Below, piece by piece: positions 43,595-52,498 of a DNA stretch of 55,925 nt. Below the pieces are notes generated by a model, which worked only from the letters and a program-made list of their open reading frames with translations, was not told the DNA's origin and searched no databases. The translations under genes were made by a program, and so were the position numbers. Numbering within the stretch: position 1 is the stretch's first letter; each line of letters begins with the position of its first letter. Source of the DNA: an uncultured Colwellia sp. (GTDB taxonomy: Bacteria > Pseudomonadota > Gammaproteobacteria > Enterobacterales > Alteromonadaceae); NCBI GenBank assembly GCA_913020705.1, contig CAJWBY010000010.1:1-55925 (forward strand), read 5' to 3'.

Positions 43595-45814
43595 ATGCCA
43601 GTAAATATTTGTCAACAGCTTAATAACCCAAATGATTTAGATAAAGCGTCTTACGTATCATCTTTATTATCACAAATGACGTTAAAAGAAAAAATTGGAC
43701 AAATGAGCCAATTTAATAATGATGATGACAACTTAGAACGCTCAATAAAAATGGGTAATGTCGGTTCCGTAATTAATGAAGTAAATATAGATACGATTAA
43801 TAAACTTCAAAGTATTGCTACACATGAAAGTAGATTAGGCATTCCACTATTGATTGGCCGTGATGTTATTCATGGTTTTAATGTCATATTCCCCATCCCA
43901 TTGGGACAAGCTGCCGCTTGGTCAACAGAGCTTGTCGAAACTTGCGCAAAAATAGCAGCTATAGAATCGTCAAATAATGGTATAAATTGGACCTTCGCTC
44001 CAATGATAGACATTAGCAGGGATCCGCGCTGGGGACGTATTGCTGAAAGTTTAGGTGAAGACCCTTATTTATGTTCAGCATTGGGCGTAGCTATGGTAAA
44101 AGGTTTTCAAGGAAAGAACCTCTCAGATAATACTTCGATAGCTGCTTGTGCAAAACATTTTGCTGGTTATGGCGCAAGTGAAAGCGGACGTGATTACAAT
44201 ACAACTAACATACCAGAAAATGAACTTAGAAATGTTTATCTGCCCCCCTTTAAAGCTGTTGCAGACGCAGGTGTTTCAACATTTATGGCTTCGTTTAGCG
44301 ATCTCAACGGTGTACCTGTTACAGGAAACTCATGGTTGCTCAATGATATGTTGCGTGACGAGTGGAGTTACAATGGTCTAGTAGTGAGTGACTGGGAATC
44401 GATCCCCCAATTAGTGACACATGGATTTTGTGAAGATGAAAAATTTGCAGCATTCGAGGCCTGTCATGCAGGCATTGATATGGAAATGGCCAGTAAGACT
44501 TATGCGGTAAACTTACCTTTACTTATTCAAGAGAGCAAGATTAGCATTAAACAAATTGATACAATGGTCAGTCGACTATTAGCATTGAAGTTTGATTTAG
44601 GGCTTTTTAAAAATTCATTTACGGACCCAAATAACCGTGAAGAACATTTAAATAACGCTCATTTATCCATTGCCAAAGAAGCAGCAAGTAAAAGCTGTGT
44701 TCTGCTTAAAAATAACAATCAAATATTACCATTATGTAAAACGAAAATATCCTCAATGGCTGTCATTGGTCCACTCGCTGACGATGGTTATGAGCAATTA
44801 GGCACTTGGGTATTTGATGCAAATATTGATAGTAGCATTACGTGCCTTCAGGCGATCAAAAAATATGTTGGTGATTTAGTAGATGTTAACTATGCCAAAG
44901 GGTTAGAAACGTCACGCAGTAACAATCAAGATAGCTTTGACGAAGCAGTTAAAATAGCCCTTTCGTCTGATGTCGCAGTGATGATTGTAGGCGAAGAAGC
45001 CATTTTATCAGGTGAGGCACATTGCCGCTCTAATATAGACTTACCCGGTTGCCAAGAACAGTTAATTGAGGCCATTCATAAGACTGGCACTCCTATCGTT
45101 CTGGTTATTATGGCGGGTAGACCCATAACTTTAGAAAAAATTCTCCCTAAAGTTGATGCTATTCTTTTTGCATGGCACCCAGGTACTATGGGTGGTCCAG
45201 CGATTGTTGACTTATTATTTGGTGAGGTTTGTCCTTCGGGGAAGCTACCTGTTACCTTCCCAAGAAATGTTGGCCAAATTCCACTTTATTATGGACAAAA
45301 AAACACCGGTAGACCCGCCTCTGATGCGACATTTGTCGATATAAATGACATAGAGGTAAGAGCGCCTCAAACTTCATTAGGTATGACAAGTACACATTTA
45401 GATACTCACTTTTCTCCTTTATTTCCTTTTGGTTTTGGCCTTTCTTATACTCAATTTGAGTACACGAATATTCAAGTAAATATGCATTCTGTTTCAATGG
45501 GAGAAAGTGTGGAAGTATCTGCAACTCTTTCAAATGTTGGCAGCGTTGATGCAGAAGAAATTGTTCAGTTGTATATCAGAGATTTAGTGGGCAGCGTAAC
45601 TCGTCCAGTGAAAGAATTAAAAGGTTTTCAACGTATTTACTTACCTGCAGGACAAAGTAAAACAGTTGTTTTTAAGGTTCATACAGACGAGTTTGCTTTC
45701 TACAATCGACAAATGAAACTAAATACTGAGCCTGGTTTATTTAATGCTTGGATTGGCAGCAACTCAGCCACTGAACTAAAAGTAGTGTTTGAAGTTGTGT
45801 TGACGCCAGAATAA
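43595..45814 (+). CDS. GH3 beta-glucosidase (BglX-like), cytoplasmic
   Basis: The product is 739 residues from the ATG at 43595 (AAGAGA five bases upstream; an earlier TTG at 43532 is not supported). The GH3 N-terminal barrel has GRDVIHGF, PRWGRIAESLGEDP, KHFAGYGASESGRDYN and the nucleophile D266 in GLVVSDWES. The second alpha/beta domain carries a likely acid/base in LSGEAHCR. A C-terminal fibronectin III-like domain starts near 620. BglX-type enzymes are usually periplasmic, but I see no signal peptide here, so it should split imported laminari-oligosaccharides inside the cell. It is first of two GH3 genes with a bipartite site upstream. Confidence 0.92.
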   Translation: MPVNICQQLNNPNDLDKASYVSSLLSQMTLKEKIGQMSQFNNDDDNLERSIKMGNVGSVINEVNIDTINKLQSIATHESRLGIPLLIGRDVIHGFNVIFPIPLGQAAAWSTELVETCAKIAAIESSNNGINWTFAPMIDISRDPRWGRIAESLGEDPYLCSALGVAMVKGFQGKNLSDNTSIAACAKHFAGYGASESGRDYNTTNIPENELRNVYLPPFKAVADAGVSTFMASFSDLNGVPVTGNSWLLNDMLRDEWSYNGLVVSDWESIPQLVTHGFCEDEKFAAFEACHAGIDMEMASKTYAVNLPLLIQESKISIKQIDTMVSRLLALKFDLGLFKNSFTDPNNREEHLNNAHLSIAKEAASKSCVLLKNNNQILPLCKTKISSMAVIGPLADDGYEQLGTWVFDANIDSSITCLQAIKKYVGDLVDVNYAKGLETSRSNNQDSFDEAVKIALSSDVAVMIVGEEAILSGEAHCRSNIDLPGCQEQLIEAIHKTGTPIVLVIMAGRPITLEKILPKVDAILFAWHPGTMGGPAIVDLLFGEVCPSGKLPVTFPRNVGQIPLYYGQKNTGRPASDATFVDINDIEVRAPQTSLGMTSTHLDTHFSPLFPFGFGLSYTQFEYTNIQVNMHSVSMGESVEVSATLSNVGSVDAEEIVQLYIRDLVGSVTRPVKELKGFQRIYLPAGQSKTVVFKVHTDEFAFYNRQMKLNTEPGLFNAWIGSNSATELKVVFEVVLTPE

Positions 45815-45916
45815 TATTTACCTTTTAATAAAAAATAATTTTACAAAAAATGATACTTGAGTTTATATCAATTTAGCCCATTTATTTTATTTAACACTAA
45901 CGGGATATGTATAAAA

Positions 45917-47746
45917 ATGCATCCACTACTTAGACAGCCGTCAATCATAATAAAAGTAAGTGAGCTGATGTCAAAAATGACATTAGCACAAAAGATTGGA
46001 CAAATGGTTCAAGCTGAACGACAAGGCTGTTCTAATGACGATGTTAAAAATTATCACTTAGGTTCAGTAATGAGTGGCGCAGGTTCATTACCAGAAAATA
46101 ATGATGTAGAAAACTGGCTAAAAATCACAGATGATTATTGGAAAGCTTCAACCTTTGAAGATGAAAATCATCTGCCAATTCCATTACTTTATGGTGTCGA
46201 TGCTATACATGGTCACAACAACCTTAAAGGGGCGACTGTTTTTCCCCACAATATAGGGTTAGGCGCTGCTAACGATCCTGATTTAGTGAAACGTATAGCA
46301 GAAATCACCCGAAAAGAAGTTTTAGCCACCGGAGTAGATTGGGTTTTTGCACCAAACCTTGCGGTTGCACAAAATAACCAATGGGGCCGTTACTATGAGA
46401 GTTATTCTCAAAAAACTGAATTAGTTTGTAAATATGCGGGTGGGATCATAGATGGACTGCAAGGAAAACTTAATAGTGAAGGCGTAATAGCTTGTGTTAA
46501 ACATTGGGTAGGTGACGGAGCCACTTCTCATGGTATTGATCAAGGTGATGCAAATATCACTTGGGAAGAGCTTAACAATAATCACATTACCCCATATATA
46601 ACTGCAATTGAATCAGGTGCTATGACCGTTATGGCTTCATTTAATAGTTGGAATGGGAATAAATGCCATGGTCATGAATATTTGTTAAAAGATGTACTCA
46701 AAAAACAGCTGGAATTTTCTGGCTTCATCATTTCTGATATGAATGGCATTGATTATCTTTGCGATGACTTTTATCTTTCAGTTGCTCAAGGTGTAAATGC
46801 AGGTATAGATATGTTTATGTTACCTGATAATTGGCATCAATTTATTTTACATCTACTCAACCATGTTGAATTAGGAACCGTTCCGATATCAAGAATAAAC
46901 GATGCAGTAAGCCGAATACTATCGGTGAAATTTGCCAGTGGTTTATTTGAGGCTCCCTGTCCTAGCCATCGAACTTGGGCAAATCATGCTAGCTTTGGTT
47001 CAAGTGAACATAGAAATCTTGCTCGCGAAGCCGTAAAAAAATCACTTGTTCTATTAAAAAACAAAAAAAAGACACTCCCTTTAAAAAGAAGTGACCGAAT
47101 TTTAGTTACGGGGAAAAATGCTCACAATATTGGTCATCAATGCGGGGGATTTACCATTGATTGGCAAGGTGTTTCTGGCAACGATAAATTTCGAGGCGCG
47201 ACCTCTATTTGGCAAGGTATATCAGAAGAAGCCCCCAAAGCGATATTAAAGAATACTGATGACATTTCAGAAATCTCTGCCAAAGATCATGATGTAGCTG
47301 TTGTTGTTGTGGGTGAATCCCCATATGCTGAAGGGTTTGGTGATATTCGGAGCTGTGAAAATCTCATCATAGAAGCTGGTTCGCAAATAAATGGTCAGAT
47401 AAATATTTCAGAACCCTACGGGCACTCTGTCGAGTTGAAAGAATTACATCCTGAAGACTATCAAGTTATTAAAGCACTTAGCGATAAAGGTCTACCTGTT
47501 ATTGTTATCTTAATTTCAGGTAGAACATTGATCATTAATCCTGAACTTGAAGAATCTGCAGCTTTTATTGCCGCTTGGTTGCCCGGCTCAGAAGGTCAAG
47601 GTGTGAGTGATATGCTTTTTGGTGATTTTAACTTTCAGGGGAAACTTTCTTTTTCTTGGCCTAAAACTTTGTCATATGAAAAAAAGAAAAAAACAGCTAA
47701 ACCACTATTCCCGCTTGGCTATGGTTTGCAATATAAAATGAAATAA
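45917..47746 (+). CDS. GH3 exo-beta-glucosidase (ExoP/1,3-1,4-exoglucanase type), cytoplasmic
   Basis: The product is 609 residues from the ATG at 45917; a TTG at 45857 would add 20 residues that are not a signal peptide. GH3 motifs are LLYGVDAIHGHNN, TVFPHNIGLGAA, KHWVGDGATSHGIDQGD and nucleophile D274 in FIISDMNGID. The second domain includes GGFTIDWQG and ends with PLFPLGYGL. There is no fibronectin III domain, and the typical ExoP C-terminal module is absent. The type resembles plant and marine exo-1,3/1,4-beta-glucanases. Lack of an export signal places it with the cytoplasmic enzymes. It follows the BglX-like gene after 102 bases and converges on the nitrilase-like gene. Confidence 0.9.
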   Translation: MHPLLRQPSIIIKVSELMSKMTLAQKIGQMVQAERQGCSNDDVKNYHLGSVMSGAGSLPENNDVENWLKITDDYWKASTFEDENHLPIPLLYGVDAIHGHNNLKGATVFPHNIGLGAANDPDLVKRIAEITRKEVLATGVDWVFAPNLAVAQNNQWGRYYESYSQKTELVCKYAGGIIDGLQGKLNSEGVIACVKHWVGDGATSHGIDQGDANITWEELNNNHITPYITAIESGAMTVMASFNSWNGNKCHGHEYLLKDVLKKQLEFSGFIISDMNGIDYLCDDFYLSVAQGVNAGIDMFMLPDNWHQFILHLLNHVELGTVPISRINDAVSRILSVKFASGLFEAPCPSHRTWANHASFGSSEHRNLAREAVKKSLVLLKNKKKTLPLKRSDRILVTGKNAHNIGHQCGGFTIDWQGVSGNDKFRGATSIWQGISEEAPKAILKNTDDISEISAKDHDVAVVVVGESPYAEGFGDIRSCENLIIEAGSQINGQINISEPYGHSVELKELHPEDYQVIKALSDKGLPVIVILISGRTLIINPELEESAAFIAAWLPGSEGQGVSDMLFGDFNFQGKLSFSWPKTLSYEKKKKTAKPLFPLGYGLQYKMK

Positions 47747-47769
47747 TGCCTATTTTAACAACTTAACAC

Positions 47770-49575
47770 TTATTGCTTAATCGCAGCGATTGGATGCACT
47801 AATGCTTTAGTAATTTTACCATGCTGATGTTTAACAAGAGGTTGATTAATATACCCAGTAAACTTAGCGACGTTCCAATGAGATATAGATAAAGAGCTTT
47901 GGGTTAAATTGGCAATAAACCCAGAAGACTTAACCGATTTAATCTTCTTTTTATTCCCCTTCTGATTTTTAACCGCATTAGACTCTTCGAAAGCCATATC
48001 TTGAGTAAAACTCTTTTCGCGACACGCAGCAACAATACAGACTCTATTTTCAACAGCACGAGATAACAAGCTGTATTCAACCTCACCTGGCTCTTGAATA
48101 TCAAAAGGTATCAATAATAAATGAACCTTGTTTGAAGCCGCAATGTTAACTATTTCAGGTATGTTAGCGTCATCAGCAGTTAGCATTACAACGTTGATAT
48201 TCCCTTGCTCTAAAGGCAATTCAATAATATTTAAATCATCACCTAGTTCTGTCCACTGATACCTTTGACAAAAGTGCAATTGCTGTTGTCTTGCAAATAA
48301 ACCGTGCTCGCAAATGATAACTGCTTGATGTGAGCCATCAATCACTAAACTCGTACATACGTATTGAAAAGGTCTTAGTACTGCACTGATTTGTTTAATG
48401 AGTAGTTCACACAAATTGGCTATACGTAAGAGCTCCTCTTCATTATTTGTGATTGTTTTATCTGCGATAAAAAATAACTCAGGTAATTGAATAATATCGC
48501 TGAGATTGTTTTCAATATAAAAACAAACATCTTCAATCGCCTCTTCATTCGATTTATAGGTGGCAAAAATGGCGACGTTGGCGGTTTCTGGCACCTCATT
48601 ATCATCAGTATGAACCTGTTCAAGGGAAGGTTTATTTTGGATGGTCTTTGCTAATTTTTGATAGAGTTCTGGTCGTCGTTGTTTAAAAAGTTGAGTACCA
48701 TCGGGGCGTAATTTATAGTTAGACGCTTTTTCTTCATCCGCCAAGTTAATATCAGCAAATACAAAGCCTTCTTCATTATGGGATATTTTTGCTAACACCT
48801 TACCCGCAGGAGATACTATTTGACTGAGTCCAACACCAATAAGCAACTCTGGAGGAATAGCATTTTGCGATGAACATATTCCATTTATTTGTGAAAGGAC
48901 CGTTTTTTTGTGTGTAAGTCGACCTACTTTATTGGCCGTAGCTAAAAATACTTTATTTTCAAATGAACGACTAGGATCGTGGAGATTACTTTGATCTAAT
49001 GCGAATGAATTTATTGAATTACACAATAATTGCGCACCATTTAAAGCTAAACTTCGCGCTCCGTTAAAGCTCAAGGTATCACTACCCGACATCATTCCAA
49101 GCTCTCCAAAAGATATTGGTATAACTTCTGAAACTTTATCAGCGTTAATAAAAAAGTCATTTTCATAACCTTCTAATTTTTTCTTATTCTCTTGGTGAAT
49201 CAGCTCTCCAGATGGTGAAAATAAACACGAGGTCACACTGATATTCGACTTAATTAAATGGTCTTGTTTGGTATTTGATAAGTCACGTGATAAGTCTCGT
49301 CGTAAAGTAACGTTGATAACAATGTAACAGTCGTGTTTTTTTGCTTGGTCTGCGATAGCGTTCAAAAAAGGGCCATTAACAGTTAACGCTTCATTCCATG
49401 CCTGATTATGATCAATGTAACTAGGCTGAGCAAAATGAAATGACGTATTACAGAATTCAGGAAGAAGGATTAAAGATGGCTCACACTCTGCAGTTTTCTT
49501 TATCATGCGAACGCACGTTGCTAGATTGTCTTGGAAATTTAAAGAGGTGGCAAACTGAGAAACGGCGACGCGCAT
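47770..49575 (-). CDS. Tandem nitrilase-fold protein lacking the catalytic Cys in both domains
   Basis: The product is about 601 residues. The start is ambiguous: the ATG at 49575 (MRVAVSQF, with GGAAA eight bases upstream) is preferred over 49590. Domain 1 (1-270) keeps the nitrilase Glu (E40 in LLPEFCN) and a Lys in NKKKLEGYE. Where the Cys is expected after strand 'GVxICxD', it reads LGMMSGSD instead. Domain 2 (320-560) has Glu in QLPELFF but VVMLTADD at the Cys position. It may thus be non-catalytic or use another residue. The C-terminal 60 residues are basic. It converges on the GH3 pair; no functional link is evident. Confidence 0.78.
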   Translation of the reverse strand: MRVAVSQFATSLNFQDNLATCVRMIKKTAECEPSLILLPEFCNTSFHFAQPSYIDHNQAWNEALTVNGPFLNAIADQAKKHDCYIVINVTLRRDLSRDLSNTKQDHLIKSNISVTSCLFSPSGELIHQENKKKLEGYENDFFINADKVSEVIPISFGELGMMSGSDTLSFNGARSLALNGAQLLCNSINSFALDQSNLHDPSRSFENKVFLATANKVGRLTHKKTVLSQINGICSSQNAIPPELLIGVGLSQIVSPAGKVLAKISHNEEGFVFADINLADEEKASNYKLRPDGTQLFKQRRPELYQKLAKTIQNKPSLEQVHTDDNEVPETANVAIFATYKSNEEAIEDVCFYIENNLSDIIQLPELFFIADKTITNNEEELLRIANLCELLIKQISAVLRPFQYVCTSLVIDGSHQAVIICEHGLFARQQQLHFCQRYQWTELGDDLNIIELPLEQGNINVVMLTADDANIPEIVNIAASNKVHLLLIPFDIQEPGEVEYSLLSRAVENRVCIVAACREKSFTQDMAFEESNAVKNQKGNKKKIKSVKSSGFIANLTQSSLSISHWNVAKFTGYINQPLVKHQHGKITKALVHPIAAIKQ

Positions 49576-49698
49576 GAGAATATTTTCCATGTAACTAATG
49601 ATTATTTAAATATCGTAATGTAAGCATTACATTTATCAGTGAGATGTTACATGAAAGCCATGACTGACGCCATTTTTGTGTATGTTATTAACATTGTG

Positions 49699-49741
49699 CT
49701 CGTTGGCTTAATAAATGGTTATATAATTTATTGCCAACGAG
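49699..49741 (-). terminator. Hairpin after the intact M20 gene
   Basis: CTCGTTGGC (49699-49707) pairs exactly with GCCAACGAG (49733-49741), and an inner AATAAAT/ATTTATT extends the stem after a small bulge. It lies ten bases beyond the M20 stop on the minus strand. No T run follows directly. Confidence 0.55.
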
Positions 49742-49751
49742 AAAATAAGCG

Positions 49752-51068
49752 TTATTTAGCTAAAATTGTTAACACTGCGCTATTCATTGCTTGCGTAGCG
49801 GTAGCAATAACCTTTTCAGCATCCGGCGCCCAAAGAGGGCTATGCAGAGATGGTAAACCTTCACCTGTTTTTTGAGCTGATTGCCACTTATCGTGAGGTA
49901 CGCCACCTACCCAAAATATCATACTTTTAATACGAGTATCTGCGCGGTAGTAGCGACCAAAGTCTTCACCAGCCATAACTGCTGGCACCTCTATTACGCG
50001 CTCTTTACCCAATTCAGCGGTGAATAAGCGGGCCATTTTATCGGTAAAATCAGGTTCATTATAAGTTGAAGGTGTGTGTTCATCCTTTAAGGTGACAACG
50101 GGTAGTAACTTTTCTGGCAACCCCATCGCTATGCCCTCGCCTTTAGCTATTCTTGTAATGCCATCAATTAACTTCTGACGCGTTTCATCTGAATAACTGC
50201 GGACAGTTAATAACAATAGTGCCTGATCAGAAATGATATTGTGCTTTGTACCCGACTGAAAACTACCTACGGTGACTACAGCAGGATCTTGAGGGTTTAA
50301 TTCTCGACTGACTAAAGTTTGTAGGGCGCCAACAATGCGCGCACCCAATACAATAGGATCTTTAGTGGCATGTGGATATGCACCATGACCACCAACTCCT
50401 TTAACTAAAATATCTACGCTATCAACATTGGCAAAGGTATAACCGGGCGTATAACCAATAACACCTGCTTTTAAACTGGCAGAATTATGAAATGCTAACG
50501 CATAATCAGGTTTTGGAAAACGTTTATATAAACCGTCTGCTATCATGTCTTTAGCACCACGACCACGCTCTTCAGCAGGTTGTAAGATCATGACTAGTGT
50601 ACCAGACCAATTTTTCTTATTTTCGCTGAGTAATTTTGCGGCACCAACCCAACTTGTCATATGTGTATCATGTCCACAGGCATGCATTACATGCGCTTGT
50701 AAGCCTTCCTCGGTCGTTGTGGTAACCTTTGAAGCAAATGATAAGCCTGTCTGCTCTTTTACAGGCAACGCGTCCATGTCAGCCCGAATCAATACGGTAG
50801 GGCCTTTACCATTTTTTAATACAGCAACAACCCCCGTACCGCCTACATTTTCAGTGACTTTAAAACCTAATTCACGCGCAGTTTTCGCTAATTTTTTTGC
50901 CGTATGATATTCAACACTAGAAAGCTCAGGGCTTTGATGCAGGTCTTTGTATAACGTCATCAATTGTGGCATAGCAGCCTTAACTAACTTTTCATTGTCA
51001 TTCTCAGCGACGGTTAGCGAACTGTAGGAAAGGCATAAAAGGGACGATATAAAGGCTATATATTTCAT
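49752..51068 (-). CDS. Secreted M20-family amidohydrolase (amidase/carboxypeptidase)
   Basis: The 438-residue product has a signal peptide (ending SLTVA|E near 22) and M20D motifs: [37 protein letters not shown] and AGEDFGRYY. Metal-binding Cys/His/Glu are all present. These enzymes cleave N-acyl or aryl amino-acid amides and similar compounds in the periplasm or outside. It is a paralogue of the frameshifted gene at 7031-8327, though clearly divergent (different insertion near AVVTVGSFQSGT), so it is not a simple recent duplicate. It is probably a single-gene unit, with a hairpin downstream. Confidence 0.9.
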   Translation of the reverse strand: MKYIAFISSLLCLSYSSLTVAENDNEKLVKAAMPQLMTLYKDLHQSPELSSVEYHTAKKLAKTARELGFKVTENVGGTGVVAVLKNGKGPTVLIRADMDALPVKEQTGLSFASKVTTTTEEGLQAHVMHACGHDTHMTSWVGAAKLLSENKKNWSGTLVMILQPAEERGRGAKDMIADGLYKRFPKPDYALAFHNSASLKAGVIGYTPGYTFANVDSVDILVKGVGGHGAYPHATKDPIVLGARIVGALQTLVSRELNPQDPAVVTVGSFQSGTKHNIISDQALLLLTVRSYSDETRQKLIDGITRIAKGEGIAMGLPEKLLPVVTLKDEHTPSTYNEPDFTDKMARLFTAELGKERVIEVPAVMAGEDFGRYYRADTRIKSMIFWVGGVPHDKWQSAQKTGEGLPSLHSPLWAPDAEKVIATATQAMNSAVLTILAK

Positions 51069-51194
51069 TGTATTACTCAGTGAAAATTAAGGAGATTCAT
51101 CTTAGCTAAATGATAACAATGCTTCAAATTTATATTTTAAGAGGCTATCACTAACAATTCATTCCATGAATATATGTTTACAGTAAATTAAGCC

Positions 51195-52202
51195 TTATAA
51201 ATACGTTCGAAACCAACTGACTAATTCATCATTAACTTTTTCTTTGTTCTTAGATAAACCATGATTATCACCTTGATATACAACAAGCTTGTGAGGGATA
51301 TTATTTTTTGATAACGCATCCGCAAGTTCAATTGAATTATTTACGCCAACACGCTTATCGTTAGTACCGTGTAAAAGTAAAATAGGTACATTGGGCGAGA
51401 GCTCATCTACCCACGTTAAAACTGAACGTTTTGCTAATTCTTCAATTTTATTTTCGTTGTAACCAGGAATTTGATGTCTATATACTTCTTCCATCGCTGG
51501 ACGGTTTTCCAATCGTTTCAGTAAATCCGATACGCCTGCGATAGAAGCCACCGCTTTGATTTGGTTTAGTTTTTTCAAGGCTAAAAAGGTTTGCATACCA
51601 CCTCTACTTGCTCCGTACATGCCCACTCTTTTTGGATCTGCGCCTTCAATACTTGGAATGTAATCAAATAATGCAGTGACATCATTAACATCTTCACCAC
51701 CAAATTCATCAAGCATATGATTTCCTGTAATAGTGCCACGGTACTGACTTCCGATAATGATAAAACCTTGGTTAGCAATGGGAAACAAGTTACGCATCAT
51801 TGAACCAAAAACAACCGCCCCATACTCACCATTACCGCCGCGGTTATATATTAATACAGGTAATTTTTTATCCATGAATTTTGGCTTAATGATATAACCA
51901 TGAACTTCTTTATCGCCAACTTGATATTTAAACGTACTGCACGATAAATTATCCAGATATCGATTAAATCTTTCTTCTCCAAACATAGTGTCAAAAGAAG
52001 ACATAGCCTTGAAGAGTTTTTCTGGAGACTTTATCCGTTTTTTACGTTTACCTTCTATAAAACTACGCCAAGAATCATAGGTAGTAAATTGAGAGCTGAA
52101 ACAGTTTTTTTGATTTGTGATTCTTTTATCATTAATGAGATTAGATGCTTGAGTAGAAAGCGACAATAGAGCTAAAAATAAGATGGTGAGGTGTTTTTTC
52201 AC
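51195..52202 (-). CDS. Secreted alpha/beta hydrolase, prolyl-oligopeptidase (S9) type
   Basis: The 335-residue product has a clear signal peptide (MKKHLTILFLALLSLSTQA|S). The alpha/beta-hydrolase core has the nucleophile elbow YGASRGG (S199), the acid Asp in LHGTNDKRV and the His in GDNHGLSK, the catalytic triad order of S9 peptidases. A propeller domain is absent, so only the catalytic lobe with about 90 preceding residues is present. It may be a peptidase or an esterase; marine loci also use such proteins as acyl-esterases on glycans. It is 127 bases upstream of the M20 gene on the same strand. Confidence 0.85.
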   Translation of the reverse strand: MKKHLTILFLALLSLSTQASNLINDKRITNQKNCFSSQFTTYDSWRSFIEGKRKKRIKSPEKLFKAMSSFDTMFGEERFNRYLDNLSCSTFKYQVGDKEVHGYIIKPKFMDKKLPVLIYNRGGNGEYGAVVFGSMMRNLFPIANQGFIIIGSQYRGTITGNHMLDEFGGEDVNDVTALFDYIPSIEGADPKRVGMYGASRGGMQTFLALKKLNQIKAVASIAGVSDLLKRLENRPAMEEVYRHQIPGYNENKIEELAKRSVLTWVDELSPNVPILLLHGTNDKRVGVNNSIELADALSKNNIPHKLVVYQGDNHGLSKNKEKVNDELVSWFRTYL

Positions 52203-52460
52203 ATGAACTCCGTGTAAGTGATAATTAAACGTTTAACGCTATCTTCATCGCTAATATTACATATTTTCAATAAATAACAAATAAAAAAACATATTATTAA
52301 CATGCGCTTATTAACAACAACGTGCTACAGGTAGACTTACGCAACGTCTCTGCTCATCTGTCATTAAGATTATTTATGTATTAAGTCATCTAATACCCTA
52401 TAAAGCTTAGCTAGAACAGCGTAGGATCCACTTACTTTGATAAATACTAGGTTTGCACTC

Positions 52461-52473
52461 ATCCCAATGGGAT
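52461..52473. promoter_or_regulatory. Palindrome upstream of hflX
   Basis: ATCCCA-A-TGGGAT is a perfect 6-1-6 inverted repeat, 26 bases before the hflX start codon, flanked by GCAC and GTGC. It could be an operator or a small leader hairpin. No good ribosome site lies between it and the ATG. Confidence 0.4.
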
Positions 52474-52498
52474 ATTAGGTGCACAAACATAAAAAACT

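Noticed and set aside
49639..49875. Hydrophobic plus-strand frame of 78 codons
   Set aside because: Its second half is antisense to the M20 gene and its first half contains that gene's downstream hairpin (49699-49741), which explains the sequence better.
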